This document shows positions 43,131 to 52,724 of a DNA stretch of 52,724 nucleotides, piece after piece. Under the pieces are notes generated by a model, which ran no database searches, had not been told where the DNA came from, and saw only the letters and a list, made by a program, of their open reading frames with translations. Positions within the stretch are counted from its first letter, which is position 1, and each line of letters starts with the position of its first letter. The translations under genes and the position numbers were made by a program. The DNA comes from Chromera velia (Eukaryota; Sar; Chromeraceae): contig JAHBMJ010004099.1 of assembly GCA_018398765.1 (NCBI GenBank), forward strand, positions 1-52,724, in the 5' to 3' direction.

Positions 43131-44456
43131 CTGCAGGTAGCTGGGATTTTACGGAATTTTAGCCCAGGATTTTAGCGGATTTTACGGGGTTTTAGCCAGG
43201 ATTTTAGCAGATTATACGGGATTTTGCCCAGGATTCTGCTGAATTATATTTAAATAGGGCTAAAATCCTAGAAAATAATAGTCCTAGATAATACTAGGGT
43301 ATTCAACTATTTCAATTACAATTAAGATTTTATAGGTAAGATTATACAAAAACATATAATAAAAACATAAATTACACAAACATTTCAGGCTAAAGGAACG
43401 TGGTTCATCTTAAAAAGCTTAAATCCGGTAAAATTAAGTGTGATTACGGGAAAAAATAATCATATACCCCCCCTTTTATGGTATGTCTCTTACAACTAAT
43501 TATGGATTACGAGATTACGGCATCTTTTGAAAGACCACCAACATTTTTTTTCCTTGCATGCCGTCACCCATCTCCCAGAAAGCACAAGGCTTTCCATTAA
43601 AGCTCATACAAAAAATAATAAAAATTATCAATTCCCTTCTTCTGCAGTCTTTTGAGCGCCTATCAAGGATTCAAGCTGGGGATTCAGGGGCAAAAGGAGG
43701 GGGGGAGACCGATGGAAGACTCTGAGGCGTTGAGTTGACTACTCGGCCTCTTTCGGGAGGCCGCAGAGCAACAGCAGCCGCCGCGAGCCTAGTTCTATTG
43801 TAGCCCAAAATTTGTCTTAATACTGTTGGTCTTGTTGTTGTTTTTTATTGGTTGTACCATGCAAAAGTCGTAGGAAAAGACCATAGGGAAAAAGTCTGTT
43901 CATGGAGGAGGGTGAGCTACAAAAAGTCGAAGAAGCTTTCAAAAAGCTCCTTATGAAGGGCTCTGATGCTAGTTCTAATATTATCATGGATGTTAAGATT
44001 GAAGTCTAGTGATGACATTATCACATCATGACGGTTTTCTTTTGTTTTTTGAAGGAAGGTCCAGGGAGGAGGGATGTTTACCCCATTTTACTATATATTA
44101 TGGATTATGAGTTTATGGGCCCTTTCTAGATGTCACCTGGAGACAAGACTTTCATCGCAGATTGCAAGCGAACCAGTGAGCATTTTGATGAGATATTGAC
44201 TTTATTTGAAGTAATTTAATGTAATAAGTCCTAAAAAAATAGTTTTTAGTGTAGGGGTGACGTTAAATACTAACATACCCTATGTATAACCCCTAAAATT
44301 CATTTAATAATTATATTTTAAGTCGATTACCCTAGATAATAGTCCGGCAGAATCCTGGGCAAAATCCTGTATAATCCGTTAAAATCCTGGCTAAAATCCC
44401 GTAAAATCCGCTAAAATCCTAGGTTAAAATCCCATAAAATCCCAGCTACCTGCAGG
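43131..44456. mobile_element. 1.3-kb inverted-repeat element with repeat-built arms
   Basis: The tips CCTGCAGGTAGCTGGGATTT and its complement bound arms of about 115 bases (43131-43245 and 44343-44456). Each arm is a chain of alternating GGATTTTAGC and GGATTTTACG-like units, inverted in the other arm; a second, weaker inverted block (CTAGATAATA) lies further in. The interior (about 43.3-44.3 kb) is AT-rich and has no credible gene. No target-site duplication is evident. It is probably a non-autonomous DNA transposon of the foldback or MITE kind, built differently from the element at 1674-3386. Confidence 0.7.
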
Positions 44457-45023
44457 ATAGATGAAAGAAGAGTAAGAAAGAGGCGGACATCACGGTTTGC
44501 CCTGTTTGGACAGACAAACTACTATGATAGATGCTTTTTGGGTGGAGGGCGTGTATTTTAGGACCGTGGCGAAATTAAATAAGAAAAGGGGGGTGGGGGG
44601 TCAGACCTTCTTCGCCACCCCGTAGCAAAAATCTATTAGTGCGCCGCCACATAGGCAGGGAAAAGTTTTTATTTTCTATAATGCCACGCTATACTGCCTT
44701 AATCAACAATTCAGATCAAAAGCTTCAATCTCTCGAGAGGGATGCTTCTTCATCAAAGCTGCTGGAAAGTCTAACTGTTATTAAAGCTATGTAGCTATTA
44801 TATTATTATAATTGCTATTTTATTTAAGCGCTCTGTAAAAATAAGTGGATCTATAGAAATGAATTTGACTCATATTATTTGAGTGAATTTATGTGAATTT
44901 AAGCTGTGAATTCTAGTGAATTTACGTGAATTTTGAATGGAAAGTGAATTTAAAATTAAGTAAACCATACTATAGTCACTTAAATGACCCATTTTCATCC
45001 TCCTCATTATTTTCTAGATTCTT
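44457..45023. other. Spacer containing a relative of the 7.6-kb MITE
   Basis: At 44566-44618, GTGGCGAA and TTCGCCAC bracket a block containing AAATTAAATAAGAAAAGGGG followed by a G-rich run and GTCAG, the complement of the interior of the MITE at 7623-7876. From 44860 the DNA is AT-rich with repeated GTGAATTTA. No gene. Confidence 0.5.
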
Positions 45024-46421
45024 CTAATCTTCGTCATTATCATTTTTGTCCCCATCCCCCGTCTCTTCATCTTGCAAAACACTCAAAAACACAATCAAAG
45101 GCAAGTCTACTGGAAAACGTGAACGTGTTGCAAGTTCGGCAGCGGTGTTCCCATTGTGCTCTTCTGCAGAGGCATCAATTCCCTTTGCAACAAGAAATTC
45201 TGCAATCTCGCGCTTGTTCTCGTGAAAGAGCTGAGATTCAGAAAGACGGTCACTATTCTCATCTAAGAGCCAAGTGGCTGCCCAGTGTAGAGAATTCCTT
45301 CCATCATTGCTTGTCGCCTGCAGATCTGCACTGTGGTTGATAACAAGTTTCAGCACTTTCACACACCAAAATGCTGCCGCGTCCAGTGCGATGGTACAAC
45401 CATCGTCCTGCAGTGCATTCGGGTCGGCTCCGTGGTCCAGCAGAAGTTCGGCAACTTCAACGTTATCTTTAACTCCTCCGTCTCTAGTAGCGTCCACAGT
45501 CAGATGAAGGGGTGTCGTCTGATGGTCGTCTCTCACATCCACCTCAAGACCCTTGTTAATCAACATTTCTGCCATCTCCCTCTGGTTACCTAGTGCTGCA
45601 TTGTACAAATTGGAGTAACCGCAAAAATTCTTTGTCTTCAGATCAGCCCCTTTTTCAAGCAGAAACTCAAATATCTCCCTCAATCCTTTGAATACAGCAC
45701 ATGCAAGGGGCGAGCGCTCGCTATCGTCCTTTGCATTCACGTTTGCCCCTTGAGAGACAAGAAATCTGATAATGTCTGCACGCCTCTCATAGCAAGTACG
45801 GTACAGAGCTATATAGTCCTTGTACTTCTCTTCTCCACCTTTCATGTTTGGCTCTACCCCTGCCTCCACCAGGATCTCCACCGCCTGCAAAGAGCCGGCG
45901 TAGACGGCACGAGTGAGGGCGTTCTTCCCCTCGTGTAGACCGTCGATGTCTGCCCCCACCTTCAGCAAGAGAAGGAGGTCATCCCTCACAGTCTGGGTCT
46001 CCCCGCTCTCTGCAAAGGACTCAACGGCCTTGCCGAGCGTCTCGGCATCTGTGGGTATAAAAGAATGGATGACTCTCCCGACTTCTGAACTGAAAAGAGG
46101 GGAGAGGTCCATCGGAAAACACGCACTCATCATCTGGTCAAGTCGAGCATACACACCCTTCTTGAGGATTTGCAGGTTCGTCTCTGCCACCTCTCTGAGA
46201 CCTTTCAGAGCAAAAACCATTTTTAGAGGCGCCGTCTCTGATAAGACGTGAGGAAGGAGGGGTTCTGAGGGAGGGGAGGCGTCAATGCCGTGGTTTTTGC
46301 AAAGCACCTTTGTCAGCACTTCCCTCTTCCCTCGGATAGAGTGAGTAAACCGAATGAGCCTCTCCTTAAAATTCTGAACATCTCTGAGGACATCAAAAAT
46401 CGCTTTTGGAGTTCCTTTCAT
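45024..46421 (-). CDS. Ankyrin-repeat protein
   Basis: 465 aa from the first in-frame ATG (46419-46421); the frame is open for 37 more codons upstream without an ATG start, so an earlier exon is possible. An alpha-helical N-terminal part (about 1-140; FDVLRDVQNFKERLIRF) is followed by roughly eight ankyrin repeats (about 145-435). Clear units include NALTRAVYAGSLQAVEILVE, SPLACAVFKGLREIFEFLLE, TPLHLTVDATRDGG and NSLHWAATWLLDENS, with the typical GADxNA turns. The C-terminus is acidic (DGDKNDNDED). Ankyrin arrays mediate protein-protein binding; nothing else indicates a specific pathway or location. No membrane segment or signal peptide is visible. Confidence 0.88.
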   Translation of the reverse strand: MKGTPKAIFDVLRDVQNFKERLIRFTHSIRGKREVLTKVLCKNHGIDASPPSEPLLPHVLSETAPLKMVFALKGLREVAETNLQILKKGVYARLDQMMSACFPMDLSPLFSSEVGRVIHSFIPTDAETLGKAVESFAESGETQTVRDDLLLLLKVGADIDGLHEGKNALTRAVYAGSLQAVEILVEAGVEPNMKGGEEKYKDYIALYRTCYERRADIIRFLVSQGANVNAKDDSERSPLACAVFKGLREIFEFLLEKGADLKTKNFCGYSNLYNAALGNQREMAEMLINKGLEVDVRDDHQTTPLHLTVDATRDGGVKDNVEVAELLLDHGADPNALQDDGCTIALDAAAFWCVKVLKLVINHSADLQATSNDGRNSLHWAATWLLDENSDRLSESQLFHENKREIAEFLVAKGIDASAEEHNGNTAAELATRSRFPVDLPLIVFLSVLQDEETGDGDKNDNDED

Positions 46422-47948
46422 ACTTTGGAGCTTACTCAGGGTAAGCAAAATAAAGTACTTCAAGCTTTGGCAGCTGCAGGACTGAAATGGGGATCTACTT
46501 CTCAATGAGTGCAACCCACTGGGAGAAGACACTAGCTACTGAGTTAAGGAGCCTGCGAGAAAAAAGGAACTCAAATGGACAGGGGTCAGAGACTCCCAAG
46601 TGCGGTGAGGCTTTCAAGGGTGTGGCTTACCATACAAAGAGGGTCACAGTATGTCAAATATAGTCTCGCATCGACAGGATTTTTTGAAAGTAAAATTTGA
46701 CAGGTTTTTGACTATAGCACCAGTCTAAACTACTTCTTCTCAGCCATTCTCATGTAGAGGCTCAGACATGGCCGTTTGTCAGACAATGTGTGACATATAC
46801 TCAGAGTATACTCAGACTGCATTCAGAGATCTGACGCAAGCAAGCTTGCGAACGGCCCCGGAAAGCAAGAAAAATGACAACTGTATGATTGACGTACGCC
46901 GGCCAGTCAANCGCGGGAAAAGCCGCGGAACTCTCCCCCCCCCCGGGAAAAAAACCCGGGGGTAAGCGCCCCATCTGATGCACGCATGGCGCACATTCAG
47001 CCTTTCGGGGCCGGGTTTTTGCCGAAAGATAGCGTGCACGCGCGTGGGCTAGGGTATTTCTGTTTTCTAAGTACCCCCCGCTTCGCTTTCCGGGGCCATG
47101 ATGGAGACGCATTGGAGATGCCATGGAGACGCGCCCGCATGCATGAGAGCCAGCTATAAGGCCATGTTAGGGCCACTTATATATATATATATATATATGC
47201 CACTTATAATTGCGCCATGCTTTACACGCGCGCTCAATCCGCACGCACCAATGCATGCATGCCTCGGGGGGCAGCTCAGCTCTGCTGAGATCAGCCGAGA
47301 GGCCCTGAGATCGCACGCACTCGCATAATGCATTTTTTTCATTTTGGGGGCCGGCCGGGGGGGGTTCGGTATCTGTTTGTTTATCTGTCGACCGCGATGT
47401 CACGGTGTCGCCCTGATTCCAAAATATGCCCTTCCACCTCGCACAGAGCCGCGATCGCATGATCCGTACTCGTACGTCATGATGCGTGCCCCTCAAGTAA
47501 CTCGCACGGAGTTGCATGTATTATATCCGCGCGCATGCGGTCCATCCATCCAGGAATCCTCCTCTCCTCCCTCCGGAGATCCTCCTCATTGTAGACTTAA
47601 TCCCGACGAAAAGCACGCGTTCAATGCCGTGGCCCCCGCCGGCCACTTGCCCTACACCCCTGATGGTTTGCAACAATCAAATTATGGCCAACCCCATGCC
47701 AACCCCCCAAATGGCCCCCCGAGGCACTCACCCAACTAGTTGGGTGTATCCCGTGCATATGCATGCATAATTTCTCGAATCATTCATTGGTTCTTTAATT
47801 TCAATGATCCTTAATTGCAGAGTCATCAGAACGCTTCACTACATCTATATACTGATATATGCATCGTCCGACGCTCTTGTGGCCTTGTTCCTGGCTTCCA
47901 CCTCGTTAAAGTTTCGTTCTCAAGAGGCTGTCTTAGGAATCGAGTTCG
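46422..47948. other. Spacer with a GC-rich island, hairpin and (AT)n run
   Basis: A perfect hairpin at 46940-46962 (stem CCCCCGGG, loop of seven A) lies in a GC-rich island of about 200 bases; an ambiguous base is at 46911. An AT run occurs at about 47179-47198. TGCATGCA occurs at 47252-47259 and 47760-47767. No gene is supported. Confidence 0.5.
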
Positions 47949-49039
47949 ATGATTCCTGACCTATCAATAGCGACCTGCATGCGTGGGCGCTTGCCGAATA
48001 TGTTGAGCCTCTTCAAGCTTGACGAGAAATCCTCCATTCAGCGGAGGAAGGTGATAGAGAAGGTGTGGAGAAAAGGAGAAACTGATGCTCAAAGAGCCGC
48101 ATGGCAACGTGAGCTAATGCACAGGGTGAGTACCTTGTGAACGTCCTTTCATTCTTGTTGTTGGATTCAATCTGCGTTTGACTGACCTACATAGCTCCTG
48201 AGATGCCTATATTCATGTGGTGTGCTCTTCATGTGTGAAACGTTAGAAGCGCACCGAAGCTCCATTTCTTCAGTTGCACATATTTCCACTGTATGTGCAT
48301 CTGCGTGCAGAATCTCGCTCAAAAGAAGCAGTGGGAGGGAAAGCTCCAGCCTGCCGTTCTGGAGAGTGCGAAGAGCGGCAGCACAACCGCTCTCTCTGTC
48401 TCTTCCGAGACCGAACGAACCCCCCAGGACTACACGAGAGCGGGTCTCACGGTACTTGGAAAACGCAGCATCACAGCCATCAAGGAAGCGATGAACCTTC
48501 CGTACGAGGGAGGGCCTGTCTTCTGCACGGGAACAGGGGAGGCCTGCAGATGCCCGGGGCCGGAGCGTCACTCTGCATCAAAGAGATGGATCATCACGAA
48601 GGACCAGAGGGTAATGGTGCACTTCAAAGAGTACGGGTACTCCCTTCCAATGAGTTGGACCCCCTCTTGTTTTGGGTGTGGGCTGCCCATCGACGTCGTT
48701 CGGGAATTTGAGCGCAACGGCGGCAGGCCGATCTTTGCAAAGACCACGGACCGGTACCCGATTAAAAAGATCGGTACTGGCAAATGGAAAGGCACTCATT
48801 TGATCGTGTACGCCCCGTCTCTGCCCTTCTGTATCGAGACGGTGATGAGTCTGCTGGTCAAGGCAGAGGTCGACGTGGTTCATTGGGCAGTTCCTTTAGT
48901 CAGAGAGAAGGGAGAGGAGGGGGGGAGAATGGGGTGGGTTCCGATTCCTGTGGCAAGGAGGAGAGGGCATGAGGGCATTGGCTACGTGATTGTGCCTGAG
49001 TCCGACCTGACCGCAAAGTTTCGTGCGATGATGGACTGA
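47949..49039 (+). CDS. Unrecognised 301-aa protein with cysteine motifs, two exons
   Basis: Exons 47949-48125 and 48311-49039 join in phase 0 (donor AGG|GTGAGT, acceptor GTGCAG|AAT). The start could also be the third ATG (48000), which would give 284 aa. The N-terminal half is helical and basic (KVIEKVWRKGETDAQRAAW, then LAQKKQWEGKL). The C-terminal half looks globular, with CTGTGEACRC and SCFGCGLP, which could form a small metal site, followed by strands such as THLIVYAPSLPF and GYVIVPESDL. There is no signal peptide or membrane helix. I cannot name the family. Protein-like composition and phase agreement make the gene itself believable. Confidence 0.7.
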
Positions 49040-50700
49040 TGATTAGTTGTTTGATCATGCAGCCTGTCTGCCTGCTTTCCTGAGTGTTCAATAGGATTTC
49101 AACGGAGGTGCGCTGAATGATGTTGGCCTTTGGGGCGTTTTCTTCAAGGGGTGAATGTTCACTGGACAGGGAGTTGGGTGTACGTCCGATGTACGTCTGT
49201 CTCTCTTGAATTCTCCTCTGTAATTAAAATTTTGATGCAGGAGTTTTGATGCATGGATGGATCCGTGTCTCTGACTCTGAATGCGTGTTTTTGGTTTTAG
49301 GTTGCTGGCCGAAGCAGAAATTTAAAAGTGAAGACAGATCCGATTCCGTGCACACCCTCTGGGTGAGCACTTTGAAACTCTTCCACTATGCTCTCGATCT
49401 CTTGCAGGTTTTTTGGATGTGTGCAGTGAAGGAAGTTTGTGTGATCATTCATGCATGCTTGCGTGGGAGGAGAGATAGGAGGATTCTGGAAGGCTTCTTC
49501 CCCTCGGAGTCCCTCTCTCGTTCTTGCAGCCCCCCCTACCTTCATTCTCCATGCATCCATCCATCGCATGTGTCCATGGCTTCTCTTCTCTTCTCTTCTC
49601 TTCTCTCCTCTCTTCTCTTCGCGTCAGATCTCCCTTCTCTCCTTCTTTCTTCATCGAAAAAGGGAAGGAGGGGAAAGTCATGCTGCCCGTTCAACTTGGC
49701 TTCCAAAACAGACATGCATGCACTCCAGCAGAAAAGCTTTTCACTGCCATTGGCAGTTGCTAAGCAAACATTCTTTCTGATGTGAAAGGGAGGGCGGGGA
49801 CTGGGAACAACGACAAGAGGCATGAGACAAAGAATAGAATTTAAATTTATAATTCAACGCTGGTGCTGAAGAGACTTTGATCGATCAGTGTTGTCCCTGG
49901 GACCCTCTGAGAGACCCTCCTCGGACAACTTTTGTCACGCTGCATTCATTCCTTGAAAAAAAAATCCTTCTCTCTCTCTCTCTCTTGCTCTCTCTGGTGG
50001 TCTGCGTCTGGTTGAGAGTTGTTGCTGATCGATTCGTGATGCAAAGAAAAATTAACCGTCTGATCCATGTCCAAACTCACTTGCTTGCTGCATGGAGGAT
50101 GGGATTGTTCCATAGGTCTCCTGTGAATTGTTTGACATGCAACCTTCGGTGAAGAAAGAGAAAGAGGATGCACTTCCACGCAGTCAAGTGTGTACCACAG
50201 GAACGAATCACACGGTTTGGTTCGATCTGACTCCATGGCTCGCACCTGTTTGAGTCCCAGTGAGTCACTTGGGATAGGATCCCGTTTGGTGTGGCAAAAG
50301 GAGCCTGATCAATAATCATCATCGGCCCATAATCAGGCGTCTAGCGTTCAGCAAGTCGATCAGCCGACTGGCAGGCAGTGTACGACTAGTGACTAATTTG
50401 AATACATAAACTAATTTCTAGCAAAATGGTTCAAACTAGGGTTCAAAACGGATGTTTCTTTTCAAACTTTTCCACTTCTGGGCCAAGTTCTGGCAGGGTA
50501 TACGTGCGTATAACACCGCATCCTTTCCATTTTTAACTTGTTCTCAATTCATAACAATTTAATGCAAATTAATGCAATCAATTATACGTACTAGTAATTA
50601 TAATAGCTCAGACTAGGGCTTAGACCAAGGCTTAGACTCAGATGAATCTCTGGGATGATAGCTTAGTATGCATGAAATCTACCATTAAATTTGAATTTAT
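49040..50700. other. Spacer with (TCTTC)n and (TC)n runs
   Basis: Simple repeats lie at about 49577-49622 and 49970-49990; TGCATGCA at 49715-49722. Open frames here are short and coincide with simple sequence. No gene is supported. Confidence 0.45.
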
Positions 50701-50714
50701 AGATTGAAAGAAGT

Positions 50715-50855
50715 TTAATAACAACAGATGGACACAGCGGAAAGGCTAGCTTTGTAGCAGCCTTTACGCAGAACGAATCAATCAATCAATTACCCTAGCA
50801 ATCATGGTATTATCATGCACTGGCCATCAATTAATCAATCAATCAATCAATCAAT
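50715..50855 (+). mobile_element. SINE-like repeat, copy C, with (AATC)n tails
   Basis: GGACACAGCGGAAAGGCTAG near 50730 resembles GACATAGCGAGAAGGCCCTA of copy A, and both are followed by an (AATC)n tail (here 50774-50790). A second (AATC)n run at about 50829-50852 follows. This copy is shorter and more diverged than A and B. Confidence 0.4.
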
Positions 50856-51238
50856 ATCATGCATGATATAGTATACAAAAAAACATGCAAACGGACAGCT
50901 TAACATTTGAGCATGCACCTTGTTACAGCTTATATTAGTACACTTAGAAAGTGAGTACACTTACCTTAAATAGAATACGGTGTCTGAATACCTGCGTAGT
51001 CATTTATGTTAACTTGCTGAGCAACTCATTCGATGAGACCCATATCCGAGTCGCTGGCCTAGTCGACGGCCCTCAGCGCAACTTTCAAAACAACGGCACA
51101 CACTGCTTCGTTCAAAGCGCGGGAAATATACTACCATACTCCTACCCTGCTACTATATCCCCGCGCGTCGACCCCCAAGATTGAAAACAAGCTGACGTGA
51201 CGATAGCCCACTGCTTAGGTTGCGGCTTTACTTGAAAC
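50856..51238. other. Spacer, nothing recognised
   Basis: AT-rich DNA becoming GC-balanced near 51050. It presumably includes the 3' flank of the last gene. No further gene. Confidence 0.4.
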
Positions 51239-52650
51239 TTATGGACGACTTGCTGCTATGTGTGCAACCACCCCCCCCACAAGCCCTTCAAGACCGCTCC
51301 CCCTCGCCTCCGCCTCCTGCTCCTGAGGGACTCCCGTCAGCCCAACGGCTATTCCCCCCGCAACCCCCCCCAACGCAGCCCCAGTCCCGATGGCAGCTGC
51401 AGTATAATACGCAACGCCCAGCCCTGCTGCCCCAATTGACTGAAGAGTTGCGACCGTGCCCCCCGCTACGATTGCCCCGCCTGTCGCTATTGCCTCTGCT
51501 GACATCATCCCCGCAGCTACGGACCCTGCAGCGATCCCCCCAGCCTCAAAGCCCATCAAAGCGACGACGCCCGCCACTGCAAAAGGGGCAGCCACGGCGA
51601 GGCTGATAGTTGCAGCACCGAGGAAGGAAAGGGAAAAGATCTGCGAGCCTGTGATGGTGATGGGCAGACAAGCAGACAAAGAAAATTTCTGGGAATCGTT
51701 TGAAATGTCGGCGGTTTGGAGGGAGAACGTGGAGTCGGAAAGGGTCAGTGCTAGAGTGGGATGGCTGGCTGAGACAAAGGCGACACCGTGGTTGTTGTGG
51801 GGCTGCAGAAGCCATTTCATGTGGGTGTTCGGAGAGTCGGGTGCAAACCCGTCCGCAAGTTCGAGAGACGTGTGTTCGTCGGATTCGTCCACACACAGGT
51901 AGGTGTCGTGCTGTCTGGACTTTACCAAAAATTGGTTGTCCTCTGCCTTTTCCAGTACCCCACTTTTCCCACTCCCCCTTGTGCCATGTGGAAAAGACTC
52001 CCCGCTCTCTTTGGGGGTATGCAGAGAGCCTGAGTTGCTTCTCTGACGATTCTGTATTTGTGTGGGAGATGAAGAAGGTGCTTCGGTTGGTGGGAACGAG
52101 ACGCCAAGAGATCGCATTCTCCCGGCAGCTCTCCAGTCGTAACCCAACGGTCAGATAGGTTTTGTGCATGCGGGACTTGCATGATGAAGATGCGATCCCC
52201 CTCCGTCTCCAACACCCAATGTTCCCACCCCCACATTTTGTCCGTGGAGAACACATGACCGTCTGGATGGGCCCCCAACCGTTTCTCATGGGTGAGACTG
52301 GTGATGGAGAACACGCCGTGCTCAACCGACGAGAACCTCCACACCTCCCATCCCTTTGCATCAGGTGTTTCAAACAGGTGACCAAAAATATTGCACCCGA
52401 TATACCTCTCGTCGTTCTCATGAGAGAGAAAAACCAGAAATCCCCGCGCGTCCTCCACTCTCCACGTCTCCGATTCATCCCCCTCCCACGCTGTCTTCGG
52501 ACCCAGGTCCAACCTGCCATCAGGATGGCAACGCAGAAATCTCTGGTGCTCCACCGACTGAATGAGACACCCCCCTCCTTCAATGCGGGTGACAAACCAA
52601 TGTTCCGATGCGAACGGGTTGGGACATCTTTCTGCCTCTGCACCCTGCAT
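51239..52650 (-). pseudogene. Beta-trefoil array fused to an ISG12/IFI6-27-like membrane domain; two frame breaks
   Basis: From ATG 52650 the first frame encodes trefoil-type repeats (RFLRCHPDGRLDLG; RLGAHPDGHVFST; WEHWVLE). The coding sense then moves to a second frame near 52121-52123 and a third near 51958-51961, each time at a G run on the coding strand; the repeat pattern (WEKW, then FLVKSRQHDTYLCV) continues across both breaks. Allowing for one surplus base at each, the product would be about 469 aa with six or seven repeats, that is about two beta-trefoils. The C-terminal part (about 51310-51640) is a glycine/alanine-rich membrane domain containing GFEAGGIAAGSVAAGMMSAE and VATLQSIGAAGLG, the signature of the interferon-inducible ISG12/IFI6 family. 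Animal members act in mitochondrial or ER membranes. Sequencing error at homopolymers or true gene decay are both possible. Confidence 0.75.
51310..51640 (-). other. ISG12/IFI6-27-like domain (within the trefoil gene)
   Basis: The translated stretch starts SLSFLGAATISLAVAAPFAV and runs through the MMSAEAIATGGAIVAGG core to a final GGVAGGIAVGL segment: three or four closely spaced hydrophobic, glycine-rich helices, as in the family. The order and spacing of the motifs match the animal proteins closely as I remember them. Confidence 0.8.
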
Positions 52651-52724
52651 GGATGCATGTGACTCTGTGTCTGTGTGTGCTTCCTCAGTTTTGTGGGTCG
52701 TCTCGATAGAACCACATGGAGTTG

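Overview
This window looks like nuclear DNA of a protist with a fairly large, repeat-rich genome. A chromerid or other alveolate alga (for example Chromera) is my best guess, not a proof. Reasons: most genes can be assembled as exons joined by GT-AG introns with pyrimidine tracts; one gene encodes a regulator with three ApiAP2-type AP2 domains; the 8-mer TGCATGCA is over-represented; genes are widely spaced and separated by low-complexity DNA, microsatellites and inverted-repeat transposons. There are no bacterial operons or ribosome-binding sites. I found no tRNA, rRNA or CRISPR.

Layout. 1-6.0 kb: AT-rich repeats, two inverted-repeat elements (801-1577 and 1674-3386, the second carrying a 129-codon gene) and a 38-bp minisatellite (3839-5110). 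6.0-7.4 kb: a MYND-finger gene (+). 7.4-9.5 kb: a MITE and a 1-kb polypurine tract. 9.6-10.5 kb: a secreted cysteine-rich protein (-). 12.5-14.0 kb: a gene with a C-x-H-x6-C-x2-C motif and a hidden first exon (-). 14.7-18.7 kb: a 1191-aa triple-AP2 regulator (-), divergent from a small secreted protein at 19.5 kb (+). 21.7-26.3 kb: a seven-exon, 905-aa type I membrane protein (-), divergent from a 2855-aa disordered protein at 27.4-36.5 kb (+). 36.5-45.0 kb: no gene I can support, plus a 1.3-kb inverted-repeat element (43.1-44.5 kb). 45.0-46.4 kb: an ankyrin-repeat protein (-). 47.9-49.0 kb: an unrecognised 301-aa protein (+). 51.2-52.65 kb: a beta-trefoil array fused to an ISG12/IFI6-27 membrane domain (-), interrupted by two single-base shifts in G runs.

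The genes do not form one pathway. Three themes link parts of the window. First, a multi-AP2 regulator sits beside secreted-protein genes whose upstream DNA carries TGCATGCA sites. Second, there are several families of small non-autonomous repeats, some present as two or three copies in opposite orientation. Third, two large genes contain introns whose length is a multiple of three and that have no in-frame stop. All exon junctions come from reading splice sites and phases by eye; none is confirmed by transcripts.
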